From: Halorubellus sp. JP-L1
Lineage (GTDB): Archaea > Halobacteriota > Halobacteria > Halobacteriales > Natrialbaceae
Reading direction: 5' to 3'
Length of the DNA: 64,000 bases
Assembly: GCF_011440375.1 (NCBI RefSeq)
Contig: NZ_JAAOIR010000001.1
Span: 62,001 to 126,000 of the forward strand
The position numbers and the translations under genes are program-made. Shown in pieces: positions 18,476 through 27,199 of this stretch. The notes under the pieces were generated by a model that saw only the letters and a list, made by a program, of their open reading frames with translations, did not search any database and was not told the DNA's origin. Numbering within the stretch: the stretch's first letter is position 1; each line of letters starts with the position of its first letter.

Positions 18476-18512
18476 GATTATCGCGTTTGATAACCGGGCA
18501 ATAGCATTTATG
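18476..18512. promoter_or_regulatory. cheY promoter region with candidate operator, copy 2
   Basis: GATTATCGCGTTTGATAAC (18476-18494) repeats the motif found beside the winged-helix regulator gene. Here it contains an inverted repeat, TTATC (18478-18482) and GATAA (18489-18493). A TATA-like ATTTATG (18506-18512) follows about 40 nt upstream of the cheY ATG. The operator thus lies just upstream of the core promoter, where a bound protein could repress or activate. An internal promoter would let cheY to cheR be expressed apart from cheW. Confidence 0.5.
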
Positions 18513-18550
18513 TTTTTGCTTCGTCTACGATTGCGTGGTGTATTAACCGA

Positions 18551-18913
18551 ATGTCGACAGGGGTGCTCATCGTGGACGACTCTCATTTTATGCGGAATCT
18601 CCTCAGACAGATTCTGGAGGACGATTACGAGATACTGGGAGAGGCGTCCAACGGGGCCGAAGCGGTGAAGTTGTACAAGGAACAGGACCCGGACATCGTC
18701 ATGATGGACATCGTGATGCCGAAGTGTAACGGCATCAAGGCGACAGCCGCGATAAAGAAACTCGATCCGAACTCGCGGGTCATCATGTGCACGTCCGTCG
18801 GCCAGCGCGAGAAGATGAAACTCGCCGTCAAGGCGGGCGCCGACGGGTACGTCACGAAGCCGTTCGAGGAACCCAGCGTCAGGAAGGCGTTGAAGGACGT
18901 CGTGCCTGCATGA
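18551..18913 (+). CDS. cheY: response regulator CheY
   Basis: A single receiver domain of 120 residues that carries the phosphoryl group from CheA to the archaellum switch adaptors. The acidic pair Asp9/Asp10 (LIVDDSHFMRN), the phosphoacceptor Asp53 (IVMMDIVMP), Thr81 (MCTS) and Lys103 (VTKPF) are all in place. There is no output domain. Its stop overlaps the cheB start by 4 nt (ATGA), indicating coupled translation. CheF, the usual archaeal partner linking CheY to the motor, is not in this window. Confidence 0.96.
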   Translation: MSTGVLIVDDSHFMRNLLRQILEDDYEILGEASNGAEAVKLYKEQDPDIVMMDIVMPKCNGIKATAAIKKLDPNSRVIMCTSVGQREKMKLAVKAGADGYVTKPFEEPSVRKALKDVVPA

Positions 18914-20040
18914 CGAGCGTGCTGGTCGTCGACGATTCGCAGTTCATGCGCACGGTCATCGGGAATGTGGTCGCGGACCACGGGTACCGGGTCATGAGCG
19001 CCAGCGACGGCCAGGAAGCCATCGAGATGGTGCACGATCACGACCCGGACGTCGTCACGATGGACGTGGAGATGCCCGGGATGGACGGCATCGAGGCGGT
19101 GTCGCGCATCATGGCGTCGAAGCCGACGCCGATCCTGATGTTGTCCGCGCACACGGAGACGGGCGCGGAGGCGACGCTCGACGCGCTCGCGCGCGGCGCC
19201 GTCGACTTCCTCCCGAAACCCGGCGGGGAGGTGACGCGGGACCTGAAGTCCCTCGGCGACCGTATCGTCGAGAAGATCGACGCGGTCGCGGGCGCGGACC
19301 TGGCGTCGATTACGCCGGCGACGCCCGCGACCAAAGCGACTGCTGGGACGCCGACAGCAGCGTCGGCCGGCGCTGAGAACGACGACTCGCGATCGGCGTC
19401 GTCAGCCGGCGACCGACCAGCACCGGAGCCCGACCGAGCGTTCGTCGAGCACCCCACGATAGTGATCGGGGCGTCGACGGGCGGCCCGAAGATCCTCGAG
19501 GGCGTCCTGCGCGCGCTCCCGGTGACGCTCGATCCGAAGGTGCTGGTCGTCCAGCACATGCCCGCGAGTTTCACGAACCGGCTCGCGGCGCGACTCGACA
19601 CGCTCCTGCCGTTCTCCGTCACCGAGGCGTCGGACGGCCAGCGCGTCGGCGACGGCGACGTGGTGGTCGCGAAGGGCGACTTTCACCTCGAGGTGGCGTC
19701 GAACGTCGCCGGAAACCTTCGCGTTCGCCTGACGGAGCGCGAGCGCGAGCACGGCGTCCGGCCGGCGATCGACGTGACGATGCGGACGGCCGCGGACGTC
19801 GTCTCCGATCCACTCGTCGGCGTCGCGCTGACGGGCATGGGGAAGGACGGCGCGGCCGGGATCGAGGCCATCAAACGAGCAGGTGGGGCGACGATCGCTC
19901 AGGACGAGGCGTCCAGTCCGGTGTTCGGGATCCCGCAGCAAGCGATCGCGACCGGGTGCGTCGATCGCGTCTGCGCTGCGGACGACGTCCCCGGCGCCAT
20001 CTGTGACGCGTTCGCGCAGGAGGCTCCGACCCATGGATGA
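18910..20040 (+). CDS. cheB: chemotaxis protein-glutamate methylesterase CheB
   Basis: It removes methyl groups from, and deamidates, receptors, and is activated by phosphorylation. The 376-residue protein has an N-terminal receiver domain (residues 1-115; phosphoacceptor Asp52 in VVTMDVEMP), an Ala/Thr/Ser-rich linker of about 50 residues, and a C-terminal esterase domain. The catalytic triad is visible as Ser in IGASTGGP, His in VVQHMPASF and Asp in GMGKDGAAG. It starts inside the cheY stop and ends 8 nt inside cheA, so translation is coupled on both sides. Confidence 0.96.
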   Translation: MTSVLVVDDSQFMRTVIGNVVADHGYRVMSASDGQEAIEMVHDHDPDVVTMDVEMPGMDGIEAVSRIMASKPTPILMLSAHTETGAEATLDALARGAVDFLPKPGGEVTRDLKSLGDRIVEKIDAVAGADLASITPATPATKATAGTPTAASAGAENDDSRSASSAGDRPAPEPDRAFVEHPTIVIGASTGGPKILEGVLRALPVTLDPKVLVVQHMPASFTNRLAARLDTLLPFSVTEASDGQRVGDGDVVVAKGDFHLEVASNVAGNLRVRLTEREREHGVRPAIDVTMRTAADVVSDPLVGVALTGMGKDGAAGIEAIKRAGGATIAQDEASSPVFGIPQQAIATGCVDRVCAADDVPGAICDAFAQEAPTHG

Positions 20041-23000
20041 GTACGTACGCGACTTCGTGCAGGAGGGCGAAGAGAACGTCACCGAGCTGAACAACGCGCT
20101 GCTGGAGCTGGAGCGCGAACCGGGTGACGAGGAGGCGATGGACCGCATCTTCCGCATGGCGCACACGCTGAAGGGGAATGCGGGCGCGATGGGGTTCGAC
20201 GAGGCCAGCGACCTGGCACACGCCATCGAGGACTTGCTGGACGCGGTCCGGTCGGGCCAGATGGCGGTGTCCGCGGACCTGATGGACGACGTGTTCGCGG
20301 CCGTCGACGAGTTCGAGTCGATGCTCGACGACGTGCGCGCGCACGGTGAGATTCGAACGGATCCGAGCGACACGATCGAGCGCCTGCGGGCGGTCGAGGC
20401 GGACGCGACGGGTGCGCCATCGATCACGGAACCGTCGGGCGGCGATCTCGACGACGCGGTCCGCGAGGCGGACGCGCTCGACGAGGCGGACCAGACGTTG
20501 TACCACGTCCGGCTCTCGATCGTCCGCGACGACGACGTGAACAACGCCGCGCTCGTCGTGGACGCGCTCGAGGACGCGTTCGACTTGCTCGGGACGACGC
20601 CGTCCCGGGACGTGGTGGACGCGGACGACGCGTCGGGCCGCATCGACGCGGTGTTCGGGTCGGCGGTGACGCCGTCGGCGATCGAGGCGGCGCTAGAGCC
20701 CGTCGGCGCGGTCGACAACTGGATCATCTCCGACGTCACCGACCGCTACAACGCCGTCGACGCCGCGGAGGACGCTGACGCCGTCGACGCCGCCGATGCT
20801 GCGGCGGCCGGGGACGACGGCGGCGCGATTCCGGACGACCCCGCCGCGGAGATCGACGAGGACGTCGCCCAGGACATGTCCGTCGACGAACTCCTCGGCG
20901 AGTTCGACGAGTACGACGACCTGGACGCGCTCGTCGAGGAGATGGACGACGTGTCCGGGTTCGACGACCTCGGCGAGGCCGGGTCGTTCGAGGACCTCGA
21001 CCTCGGCGACGACCTGGACCCGGCGGACGAACCCGCCGCCGACCCGCTCGGCGGCGAGGACGACCTCGACCTCGCCGGTGACGACGGGACGAACCTCGAC
21101 GGCGAGGACGAACTCGACTTCGCGGGCGACGACGACCTCGACCTCGCGGGCGACGACGACCTGGATCTCGGCGACGGCGCCGACGCCGGGGCGGACGACG
21201 CCGACGAGGACGAGCAAGTCGAGGACGCCGCGGAGACGTTCGCCGAACTCAAACAGGAGGTCGACCCGGTCGGGTTCGACGAACTTCAGGACGAGCTCGA
21301 CGAACTCGAGTTCGACGAGTACAGCGACGAGGAGGAGGTCGGGTTCGACGAACTCCTCGGCGACGACTTCGAGGAGGGCGACGACGACTTCTTCGGCGGC
21401 GACGCCGAGATCGGGGACGACGACCTCGAAGACATCCTCGTCGACGACGTCACCGGGTTCGACGAAGCCGACGACGCGGACGCTGCCGAAGCGAACGCGG
21501 ACGCTACCGAAGTCGAAGCGAACGCGGACGCTACCGAAGTCGAAGCGAACGCGGACGCTACCGAAGTCGAAGCGAACGCGGACGCTACCGAAGTCGAAGC
21601 GAACGCGGACGCTACCGAAGTCGAAGCGAACGCGGACGTAGCGGACGTGGAGGCCGAGACGGTCGACGCCGACGCAGCGGACGTAGAGGCCGACGCACCG
21701 AGCGTCGACGACGACGTCGCTGGAGACGCGGACGACGGTGCCGTCGCAGACGCCAGTGACGCGCTCGACGAAGCGCAGACGGCCGACGCGACCGAAGCCG
21801 TCGAAGCCGGCGCGTCCGACGAGGACGAGCCGGAGCTGGAGTCCGCAGACGGGTTCGAGAGCGCGCCGGACGTCGACGACTTCGACGATCCGACGACCGC
21901 CGACACCGACGCCGACGCGGGTGGGTTCGGCGACGACTTCGGCGACGACGAGTTCGACCTCGACGCCGCCGACCCGGACGCCGGCACGTCCCTCGACGAC
22001 GTCGACGACGCGTTCGCGGACGCCGACGATACGCTGTCGAGCGCGACCGGCGATGACGACCTCTCAAGTGACGTCGACGCGGACGACCTCGGCAGCGAGT
22101 TCGACGCGGACGGCCTCGACGCGGACGGCTTCGACGACGACCCCGATCTCGGGGACGACGACCTCGACCTCGGGGCTAGCGACTCCGAAATCGAAGCCGC
22201 GGCTCGGGACGCCGACGACGCGACGCCCGAGACCGACCCGACCGCCGGCCCGCTCGCGGGCGCAGACGAGGAGGACCTCGATAGCGTCGAAGTCGGCGAG
22301 TTCGAACTCGACGACCCCGACGCGGACGCCGGGACCGCCGGTGCGGACGTCGAGACCGGTGACTTCGGGACGGACGCCGGCGGGTTCGACGACGGCGTCG
22401 ACGCCGGCGTCGAGTACGGCGACGTCGACGCTGGCGGGTTCGACGACGCGCCCGACGACGCGGGTGGCGACGCTGCCGACGCGCCCGAAGGCGAGATGGA
22501 CCCCGACGAAGCGCGGGCGCTCGTCGACGCGACGCTCCCGCGCGGCGGCGACGACGACGGCGACGGCGACGTGCAGAGCGTTCGCGTCGACGTCGACCAG
22601 GTCGACCGCCTGCTGAACCTCGTCGAGGGACTCGTCACGAACCGCGTCCGGTTGCGTCGCTCCGTCGAGGAGGGCGCGAGCGCCGCGACGCTCGACGACG
22701 ACCTCGACGAACTCGAGGACATCACGGGCGAACTCCAGGACACCGTGATGGACATCCGGCTCGTCCCCCTGAAGATGGTCGCGAATAACCTGCCGCGGGT
22801 CGTCCGCGACGTCTCGCGCGAACAGGGCAAGAGCGTCGACTTCGAGATGGAGGGCGAGGACGTCGAGATGGACCGCACCATCCTCGACGAGATCAGCGAC
22901 CCGCTCGTGCACCTCGTGCGGAACGCCGTCGACCACGGCATCGAATCGCCCGAGGAACGCGAGGAATTGGAGAAACCGGACGCGGGAACCGTGCGGCTCG

Positions 23001-23710
23001 AAGCGCGTCGGGCGCGGGATCGCGTCGTCGTGGAAGTCAGCGACGACGGCCGCGGCCTCGACCCGGACGTCCTCCGCGACGAAGCCGTCGAGGAGGGCAT
23101 CCTCGATCGCGAGGAGGCGGACGCGATGACGGACGACGAGGCGCGCGAGCTCGTGTTCCATCCGGGGCTGTCGACGGCGCCGGAAGTGACGGACGTCAGC
23201 GGTCGTGGGGTGGGGATGGACGTCGTCCGGTCGACGGTCGAAGACCTCGACGGCGAGGTCGAGATCGAGAGCGAACTCGGCGAGGGCACCACGATACGGC
23301 TCGTGCTTCCGGTGTCGGTCGCGATCGACGACGTCCTGTTCGTGGAGTGCGGCGACGAGGAGTTCGGCGTCCCGACGAAGGTCGTTCGGGACATCGGCTC
23401 GGCGGCGGCGGTGGAACAGGTCGGCGACCGCGAGGTCGTTCGAACCGACGACGGGGACGAGACCCCGCTCGTCCGACTCGGTGACGCGCTCGAATCGCCG
23501 GGCAGCGCCCGGGCGGACGGCGGCGGCATGCTCCTGCACGTCCGCGGGGACGTCAGGGACGTGGCGCTGCACTGCGACCGCGTTCAGGGCCAACAGGAAG
23601 TCGTCGTGAAGCCGTACGACGACGTCCTCGGTGGGATTCCAGGGCTCTCGGGCGCGACGGTCCTCGGCGAGGGCGAGGTCGTGAACATCCTCGACGTGAA
23701 AACGCTATGA
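20033..23710 (+). CDS. cheA: chemotaxis histidine kinase CheA, with giant acidic linker
   Basis: The taxis kinase, 1225 residues, roughly twice the usual archaeal CheA. The HPt domain (1-105) has phosphoacceptor His44 (RMAHTLKGNAGAMGF). A P2-like domain spans about 150-240. Residues about 245-845 are an Asp/Glu/Ala/Gly-rich linker without hydrophobic cores, carrying five perfect copies of EANADATEV at 486-530. The dimerisation helices start near 851 (VDQVDRLLNLVEGLV). The ATPase follows (N box LVHLVRNAVDHGIE near 958, then VSDDGRGLD and GRGVGMDVV), and a CheW-like domain covers about 1085-1225. All catalytic motifs are present. The unbroken frame and normal flanks argue against a sequencing artefact. 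It overlaps cheB by 8 nt. Confidence 0.95.
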   Translation: MDEYVRDFVQEGEENVTELNNALLELEREPGDEEAMDRIFRMAHTLKGNAGAMGFDEASDLAHAIEDLLDAVRSGQMAVSADLMDDVFAAVDEFESMLDDVRAHGEIRTDPSDTIERLRAVEADATGAPSITEPSGGDLDDAVREADALDEADQTLYHVRLSIVRDDDVNNAALVVDALEDAFDLLGTTPSRDVVDADDASGRIDAVFGSAVTPSAIEAALEPVGAVDNWIISDVTDRYNAVDAAEDADAVDAADAAAAGDDGGAIPDDPAAEIDEDVAQDMSVDELLGEFDEYDDLDALVEEMDDVSGFDDLGEAGSFEDLDLGDDLDPADEPAADPLGGEDDLDLAGDDGTNLDGEDELDFAGDDDLDLAGDDDLDLGDGADAGADDADEDEQVEDAAETFAELKQEVDPVGFDELQDELDELEFDEYSDEEEVGFDELLGDDFEEGDDDFFGGDAEIGDDDLEDILVDDVTGFDEADDADAAEANADATEVEANADATEVEANADATEVEANADATEVEANADATEVEANADVADVEAETVDADAADVEADAPSVDDDVAGDADDGAVADASDALDEAQTADATEAVEAGASDEDEPELESADGFESAPDVDDFDDPTTADTDADAGGFGDDFGDDEFDLDAADPDAGTSLDDVDDAFADADDTLSSATGDDDLSSDVDADDLGSEFDADGLDADGFDDDPDLGDDDLDLGASDSEIEAAARDADDATPETDPTAGPLAGADEEDLDSVEVGEFELDDPDADAGTAGADVETGDFGTDAGGFDDGVDAGVEYGDVDAGGFDDAPDDAGGDAADAPEGEMDPDEARALVDATLPRGGDDDGDGDVQSVRVDVDQVDRLLNLVEGLVTNRVRLRRSVEEGASAATLDDDLDELEDITGELQDTVMDIRLVPLKMVANNLPRVVRDVSREQGKSVDFEMEGEDVEMDRTILDEISDPLVHLVRNAVDHGIESPEEREELEKPDAGTVRLEARRARDRVVVEVSDDGRGLDPDVLRDEAVEEGILDREEADAMTDDEARELVFHPGLSTAPEVTDVSGRGVGMDVVRSTVEDLDGEVEIESELGEGTTIRLVLPVSVAIDDVLFVECGDEEFGVPTKVVRDIGSAAAVEQVGDREVVRTDDGDETPLVRLGDALESPGSARADGGGMLLHVRGDVRDVALHCDRVQGQQEVVVKPYDDVLGGIPGLSGATVLGEGEVVNILDVKTL
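21488..21637 (+). repeat. 27-bp perfect tandem repeat inside cheA
   Basis: Five consecutive identical 27-bp units (21488-21514, 21515-21541, 21542-21568, 21569-21595, 21596-21622) are followed by 15 bases of a sixth. Each unit encodes the nine residues EANADATEV. Because 27 is a multiple of three, gain or loss of a unit keeps the cheA frame. Identity at every base, including wobble positions, points to recent slippage or unequal exchange. Confidence 0.95.
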
Positions 23711-23723
23711 ACGACTACAATCC

Positions 23724-24329
23724 ATGAGCTTGATGGTCGACATTCGGAAGCTTAGCTTCATCAACGAGATGGCAAAGGTGGGGACGAACGGCGTCGCCGA
23801 GAACATGAGTAAACTGACGGGCGAGGACGCCCAGATGGAGGTGACGAAGACGAACTTCATCGACGTCCAGGACATCAAGTCCCAGCTCGACGACGGGAAG
23901 CGCGTCGGCGTCCGCGTGCGGCTGATGGAGCCGCCACACGGGCACGTCCTCATCCTCTTCCCGGAATCGTCCGCGAAGAAGGTGACGGCGCTGATGCTGT
24001 CGGACATGGTCGACGACATGGGTGACGTGTCCGGCGAGATGGCGCGGTCCGCGGTCGAGGAACTCGGGAACATGATGGCCAGCGGGTTCATCGACGGGTG
24101 GGCGGACGTGCTCGGGCGGACGATCGACATCGCGACGCCCCAGCTCGTGTACGCGCCCGCTGGAGACATCGTCGAGCGGACGGCGGGTCTCGGCGGCGAG
24201 GACCTCGCGCTGTTCTTCGACTCGAACCTCACGGTCCCGAGTTACGACATCGCAGCGGAGATCTACGCGTTCCCCGACCTCGAGGAATTCGTGGAGATGG
24301 TCAACAGCATCGAGGCCCAGCCCCAATGA
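23724..24329 (+). CDS. cheC: CheC family protein, single domain
   Basis: A 201-residue CheC-fold protein. CheC proteins dephosphorylate CheY-P and bind CheD. The second active-site helix reads SAVEELGNMMASGFIDGW and keeps the E-x-x-N pattern, whereas the first (SFINEMAKVGTNGVAENMS) has E-x-x-K, so probably only one site is active. A second possible start lies at the ATG at 23733. The gene begins 13 nt after cheA and its stop overlaps the next gene by 4 nt. Confidence 0.9.
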   Translation: MSLMVDIRKLSFINEMAKVGTNGVAENMSKLTGEDAQMEVTKTNFIDVQDIKSQLDDGKRVGVRVRLMEPPHGHVLILFPESSAKKVTALMLSDMVDDMGDVSGEMARSAVEELGNMMASGFIDGWADVLGRTIDIATPQLVYAPAGDIVERTAGLGGEDLALFFDSNLTVPSYDIAAEIYAFPDLEEFVEMVNSIEAQPQ

Positions 24330-25570
24330 AACTGGACATCAAGGCACTCGGGACCTTCTACGAGATGGCGCGCGAAGGCGCCGGCCTCGCCGCGGGCCGA
24401 CTCACGCGGATGACGGGCGTGGAGACGCGCGTCGGCGTGACGAAACTGAACTTCATGCGGGGCTCGGAGATCCAGAAGGAGTTCGACGACGGCCGCGACA
24501 AGGTCGGCATCCGCGTCGAACTGTCGGACGGGATCGACGGGCACTCCGTGATCGTCTTCGACCGGGAGAGCGCGCTCGAGGTCGTTCGCATCCTCTTGGA
24601 TAGCGCGGACGCCGACGAGTTCGACGACATGAGTCGGAGCGCGGTGACGGAGGTCGGCCAGATCATGAACGCCGGGTTCATCGACGGCTGGGCGGACGTC
24701 CTCGAGACCGCGATCGACGTGGAGACCCCGGAGTTCGTCGAGGGTGCGACCGCGGACGCGTTCATCGGCGACCTCGCGGAGGCACCGAACGCGGACGACT
24801 TCGCGCTCCTCTTCCAGAGCCGGATCGAGGCCGTCGACACCGAGATCGAGTTCCGGCACTACCTGTTCCCGGAGCGCGAGTCGATGGCGCGCGTCCTCGA
24901 CCGGCACCGCGACCCGAACTCGGTCGGGATCGAGTACGACAAGCTCGCCGGGTTCGACGAGATGGCGAAACAGGGCGCGAAGGAGGTCGCGTCGAACATC
25001 ACGACGCTCACCGGCATCGATACCGAGGTCGAGGTCCGGCGGTTGAACTTCGCGAGCCTCGAAGCGATCCCGGAGGAGATTGACGACGAGATGCTCGTCG
25101 GCGTCGCGCACGAACTCGACGGCAACCCATCGGGGTACCTCCTGTTCCTGTTCGACGAGCAGAGTGCGCGCGAGGTCGTGGAGGCGACCGTGCCGAGTCC
25201 GCCCGACGACGAGTTCGGCGACCTCGGCGTCTCCGCGATCAAGGAACTCGGGAACATCATGGCGAGCGGGTTCATCGACGGGTGGGCGAACGTCCTCGAC
25301 ACGACGATCGATCATTCGCCGCCCGAGTACATCCACGACTACGGCGCCGCCGTCATCGACCCCGTCGTCATCCAGCTCGGCGAGGACCAGGAGTTCGCGT
25401 TCGTGTTCGACACCGTGATGCGCGCGAACGACCGCGAGTTCGACTGCTCGATCTACGCGATCCCGGACCAGGCCGACCTGGAGCGAGCGTTGAACGAACT
25501 GGACGTCGAGAAGGTCGCGGACGCCGAGACGAAGGCGGACGTCTCGATCGACGAACTGGAGAACGCATGA
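24326..25570 (+). CDS. cheC: CheC family protein, duplicated domain
   Basis: A 414-residue protein made of two CheC domains, about residues 1-200 and 210-400. The second keeps the phosphatase pattern E-x-x-N in SAIKELGNIMASGFIDGW, while the matching helix of the first is SAVTEVGQIMNAGFIDGW, with Gln in place of Asn. The paired domains suggest an internal CheC-CheC interface. Probable roles are CheY-P removal and control of CheD. The C-terminal tail is Glu/Asp-rich. Its start overlaps the preceding cheC stop (ATGA), and 57 nt separate it from cheD. Confidence 0.92.
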   Translation: MKLDIKALGTFYEMAREGAGLAAGRLTRMTGVETRVGVTKLNFMRGSEIQKEFDDGRDKVGIRVELSDGIDGHSVIVFDRESALEVVRILLDSADADEFDDMSRSAVTEVGQIMNAGFIDGWADVLETAIDVETPEFVEGATADAFIGDLAEAPNADDFALLFQSRIEAVDTEIEFRHYLFPERESMARVLDRHRDPNSVGIEYDKLAGFDEMAKQGAKEVASNITTLTGIDTEVEVRRLNFASLEAIPEEIDDEMLVGVAHELDGNPSGYLLFLFDEQSAREVVEATVPSPPDDEFGDLGVSAIKELGNIMASGFIDGWANVLDTTIDHSPPEYIHDYGAAVIDPVVIQLGEDQEFAFVFDTVMRANDREFDCSIYAIPDQADLERALNELDVEKVADAETKADVSIDELENA

Positions 25571-25627
25571 GGACGACGAACGTGACGACGACGAACGCGA
25601 GGATGGTGGACGTGAGATGGAGGAGGT

Positions 25628-26149
25628 ATGAAGACGTACGGTAGCGAACCCGGTGCGCCCGAGCCGGTCCAGGTCGGGATCTCGGAGTTCGTGGTCCGCG
25701 GGCGGGACGCCGAGGACACCCTGAAGTCGTACGGGCTCGGGTCGTGTCTCGCGGTCGCGCTCTGGGACCCGGACTCGAAGATCGGTGGGCTCGCGCACGT
25801 GATGCTCCCGGACGGCGATTCCGCGGGTGGTGCGGACGAGAAGCCCGGGAAGTACGCGGACACCGCAATCCGCGCGATGCTCCGTCGGATGGTGGAGAAG
25901 GGGGCGGCGTACACGAGCGTGGAGGCGCGGATCGCGGGCGGGAGCGACATGTTCGAGTTCGAGTCCTTCGGTGACGGCGTCGGCCAGCGGAACACGGCCG
26001 CGGCGAAGGAGGAGCTCGACAAGCTCGGCGTCCCGGTCGTCGCCGAGGACACGGGCGGGCAGCGCGGTCGCACGGTCGAGTTCGACACGGGCACGGGGAC
26101 GCTCACGGTTCGAACCGCCGACGGCGACCGTGGAGTGGTCGAGCTGTGA
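25628..26149 (+). CDS. cheD: chemoreceptor glutamine deamidase CheD
   Basis: It deamidates receptor glutamines and is regulated through binding to CheC. The 173-residue protein has the catalytic Cys40 in GLGSCLAVALWD and His57 in GGLAHVMLP, with the conserved RIAGGSDMF and a GGQRGRTVEFDT block. A purine-rich GGAGGT directly abuts the start codon, too close to act as a normal ribosome binding site. Its stop overlaps the GTG start of cheR by 4 nt. Adjacency to two cheC genes fits the known CheC-CheD pairing. Confidence 0.94.
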   Translation: MKTYGSEPGAPEPVQVGISEFVVRGRDAEDTLKSYGLGSCLAVALWDPDSKIGGLAHVMLPDGDSAGGADEKPGKYADTAIRAMLRRMVEKGAAYTSVEARIAGGSDMFEFESFGDGVGQRNTAAAKEELDKLGVPVVAEDTGGQRGRTVEFDTGTGTLTVRTADGDRGVVEL

Positions 26150-26949
26150 GCGGTGACGCTGCCTACGAGCGAGTGACGGCGTACGTCGAGGACGAGATCG
26201 GGTTCGCGACGAGCCACTACAACGACAGCTACCTGCAGCGTCGGCTGGCGAGCCGGATGCGCCGCACGGGGGCGGCGGACTACGACGAGTACTTCGAGAT
26301 ACTCGCCGGGAACGAGGAGGAAGCGCAAGCGCTCCTCGACGCGTTCTCGATCAACGTCACGGGGTTCTTCCGGAATCCGGACGTCTGGGAGGGGATCCGT
26401 GGCGTGCTCCGGGACCTCTCGGCGGAGAACGAGCACGTGTACGTGTGGTCTGCTGCGTGCGCGGACGGCCGAGAGCCGTACTCGCTGGCGATGCTCGCGA
26501 TGGACGACCCGCGCGTGGACGCGGAGAAGTTCCACTTCTACGGGACGGACATCAACGACGAGTCGCTCGCGACCGCGCAGTACGGCGAATACTCGAGTTC
26601 GCGGACGGTCGACATCGAGGAACAGCTCTCCTTCCTCTCGAACTTCCACGCGTACGTGGAGCGGGACGAGGATTCGTTCCGGATGCGAGAGGGTGTCCGG
26701 CGGAAGGTGACGTTCGCGAAGCACGACCTCATCAACGACGACCCGAAGAGCGGGTTCGATCTCGTGGTGTGCCGGAACCTCTTCATCTACATCGACAACG
26801 AGTACAAGCAGCCAATCCTGCGGACGATCGCGGACTCGCTGAAGCCCAGCGGGTACCTGGTAATTGGGAAGGCGGAGACGATCCCGCCGCAGTTGAAGTC
26901 GGCGTTCGAGGTCTTGGACGGCCGACTCCGCATCTACCGTCGCGACTGA
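26146..26949 (+). CDS. cheR: chemotaxis protein methyltransferase CheR
   Basis: It methylates receptor glutamates using SAM and opposes CheB. The 267-residue protein has the small N-terminal helical domain (SHYNDSYLQRRLASRMRR) and the methyltransferase domain with INVTGFFRNPDVW, the SAM loop VWSAACADGREPYSLAM, GTDINDESLATA and VVCRNLFIYI. It starts at GTG within the cheD stop (GTGA) and is the last gene of the operon. A T-rich stretch CATCTTTATTCC at about 26987-26998 may end the transcript. Confidence 0.95.
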   Translation: MSGDAAYERVTAYVEDEIGFATSHYNDSYLQRRLASRMRRTGAADYDEYFEILAGNEEEAQALLDAFSINVTGFFRNPDVWEGIRGVLRDLSAENEHVYVWSAACADGREPYSLAMLAMDDPRVDAEKFHFYGTDINDESLATAQYGEYSSSRTVDIEEQLSFLSNFHAYVERDEDSFRMREGVRRKVTFAKHDLINDDPKSGFDLVVCRNLFIYIDNEYKQPILRTIADSLKPSGYLVIGKAETIPPQLKSAFEVLDGRLRIYRRD

Positions 26950-27058
26950 CGTCGAGACCCACCACCGACTCGTATCGGCTCGTTCACATCTTTATTCCGC
27001 TTGTCAGAGGACTAACCTCAAGCGAGAACGGGTGCGGGCGCGAGTACCGTGGAAGGGG

Positions 27059-27199
27059 TCAGGCGCTCCGGCGCTTCAGGCGCTTCTTCACGGCGCGCTG
27101 CCCGAAGAACGCGAGTGCGCCGGCCGCGATCAGGCCCTTCCAGCCGTACTTCTGTTTGCCTTTCTTCGCTGCTTGCACGACGAGACTGGTGCCGAGCAT
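27059..27199 (-). CDS. small cationic protein, 46 residues, unknown function
   Basis: A short complete frame on the minus strand starting at ATG 27199 and ending with TGA. The product has an N-terminal basic patch (AAKKGKQKYGWKG), one short hydrophobic segment (LIAAGALAFFG) and a strongly basic end (RAVKKRLKRRSA). Such a composition is very unusual for a haloarchaeal protein, where acidic residues dominate, and suggests membrane or nucleic-acid contact. It is convergent with cheR. No domain is recognised. Confidence rests on the protein-like residue pattern and the GC-rich wobble positions. Confidence 0.6.
   Translation of the reverse strand: MLGTSLVVQAAKKGKQKYGWKGLIAAGALAFFGQRAVKKRLKRRSA

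Noticed and set aside
21488-21637. Possible CRISPR array (regular 27-bp repeat)
   Set aside because: The units are contiguous without spacers and encode an in-frame peptide inside cheA.
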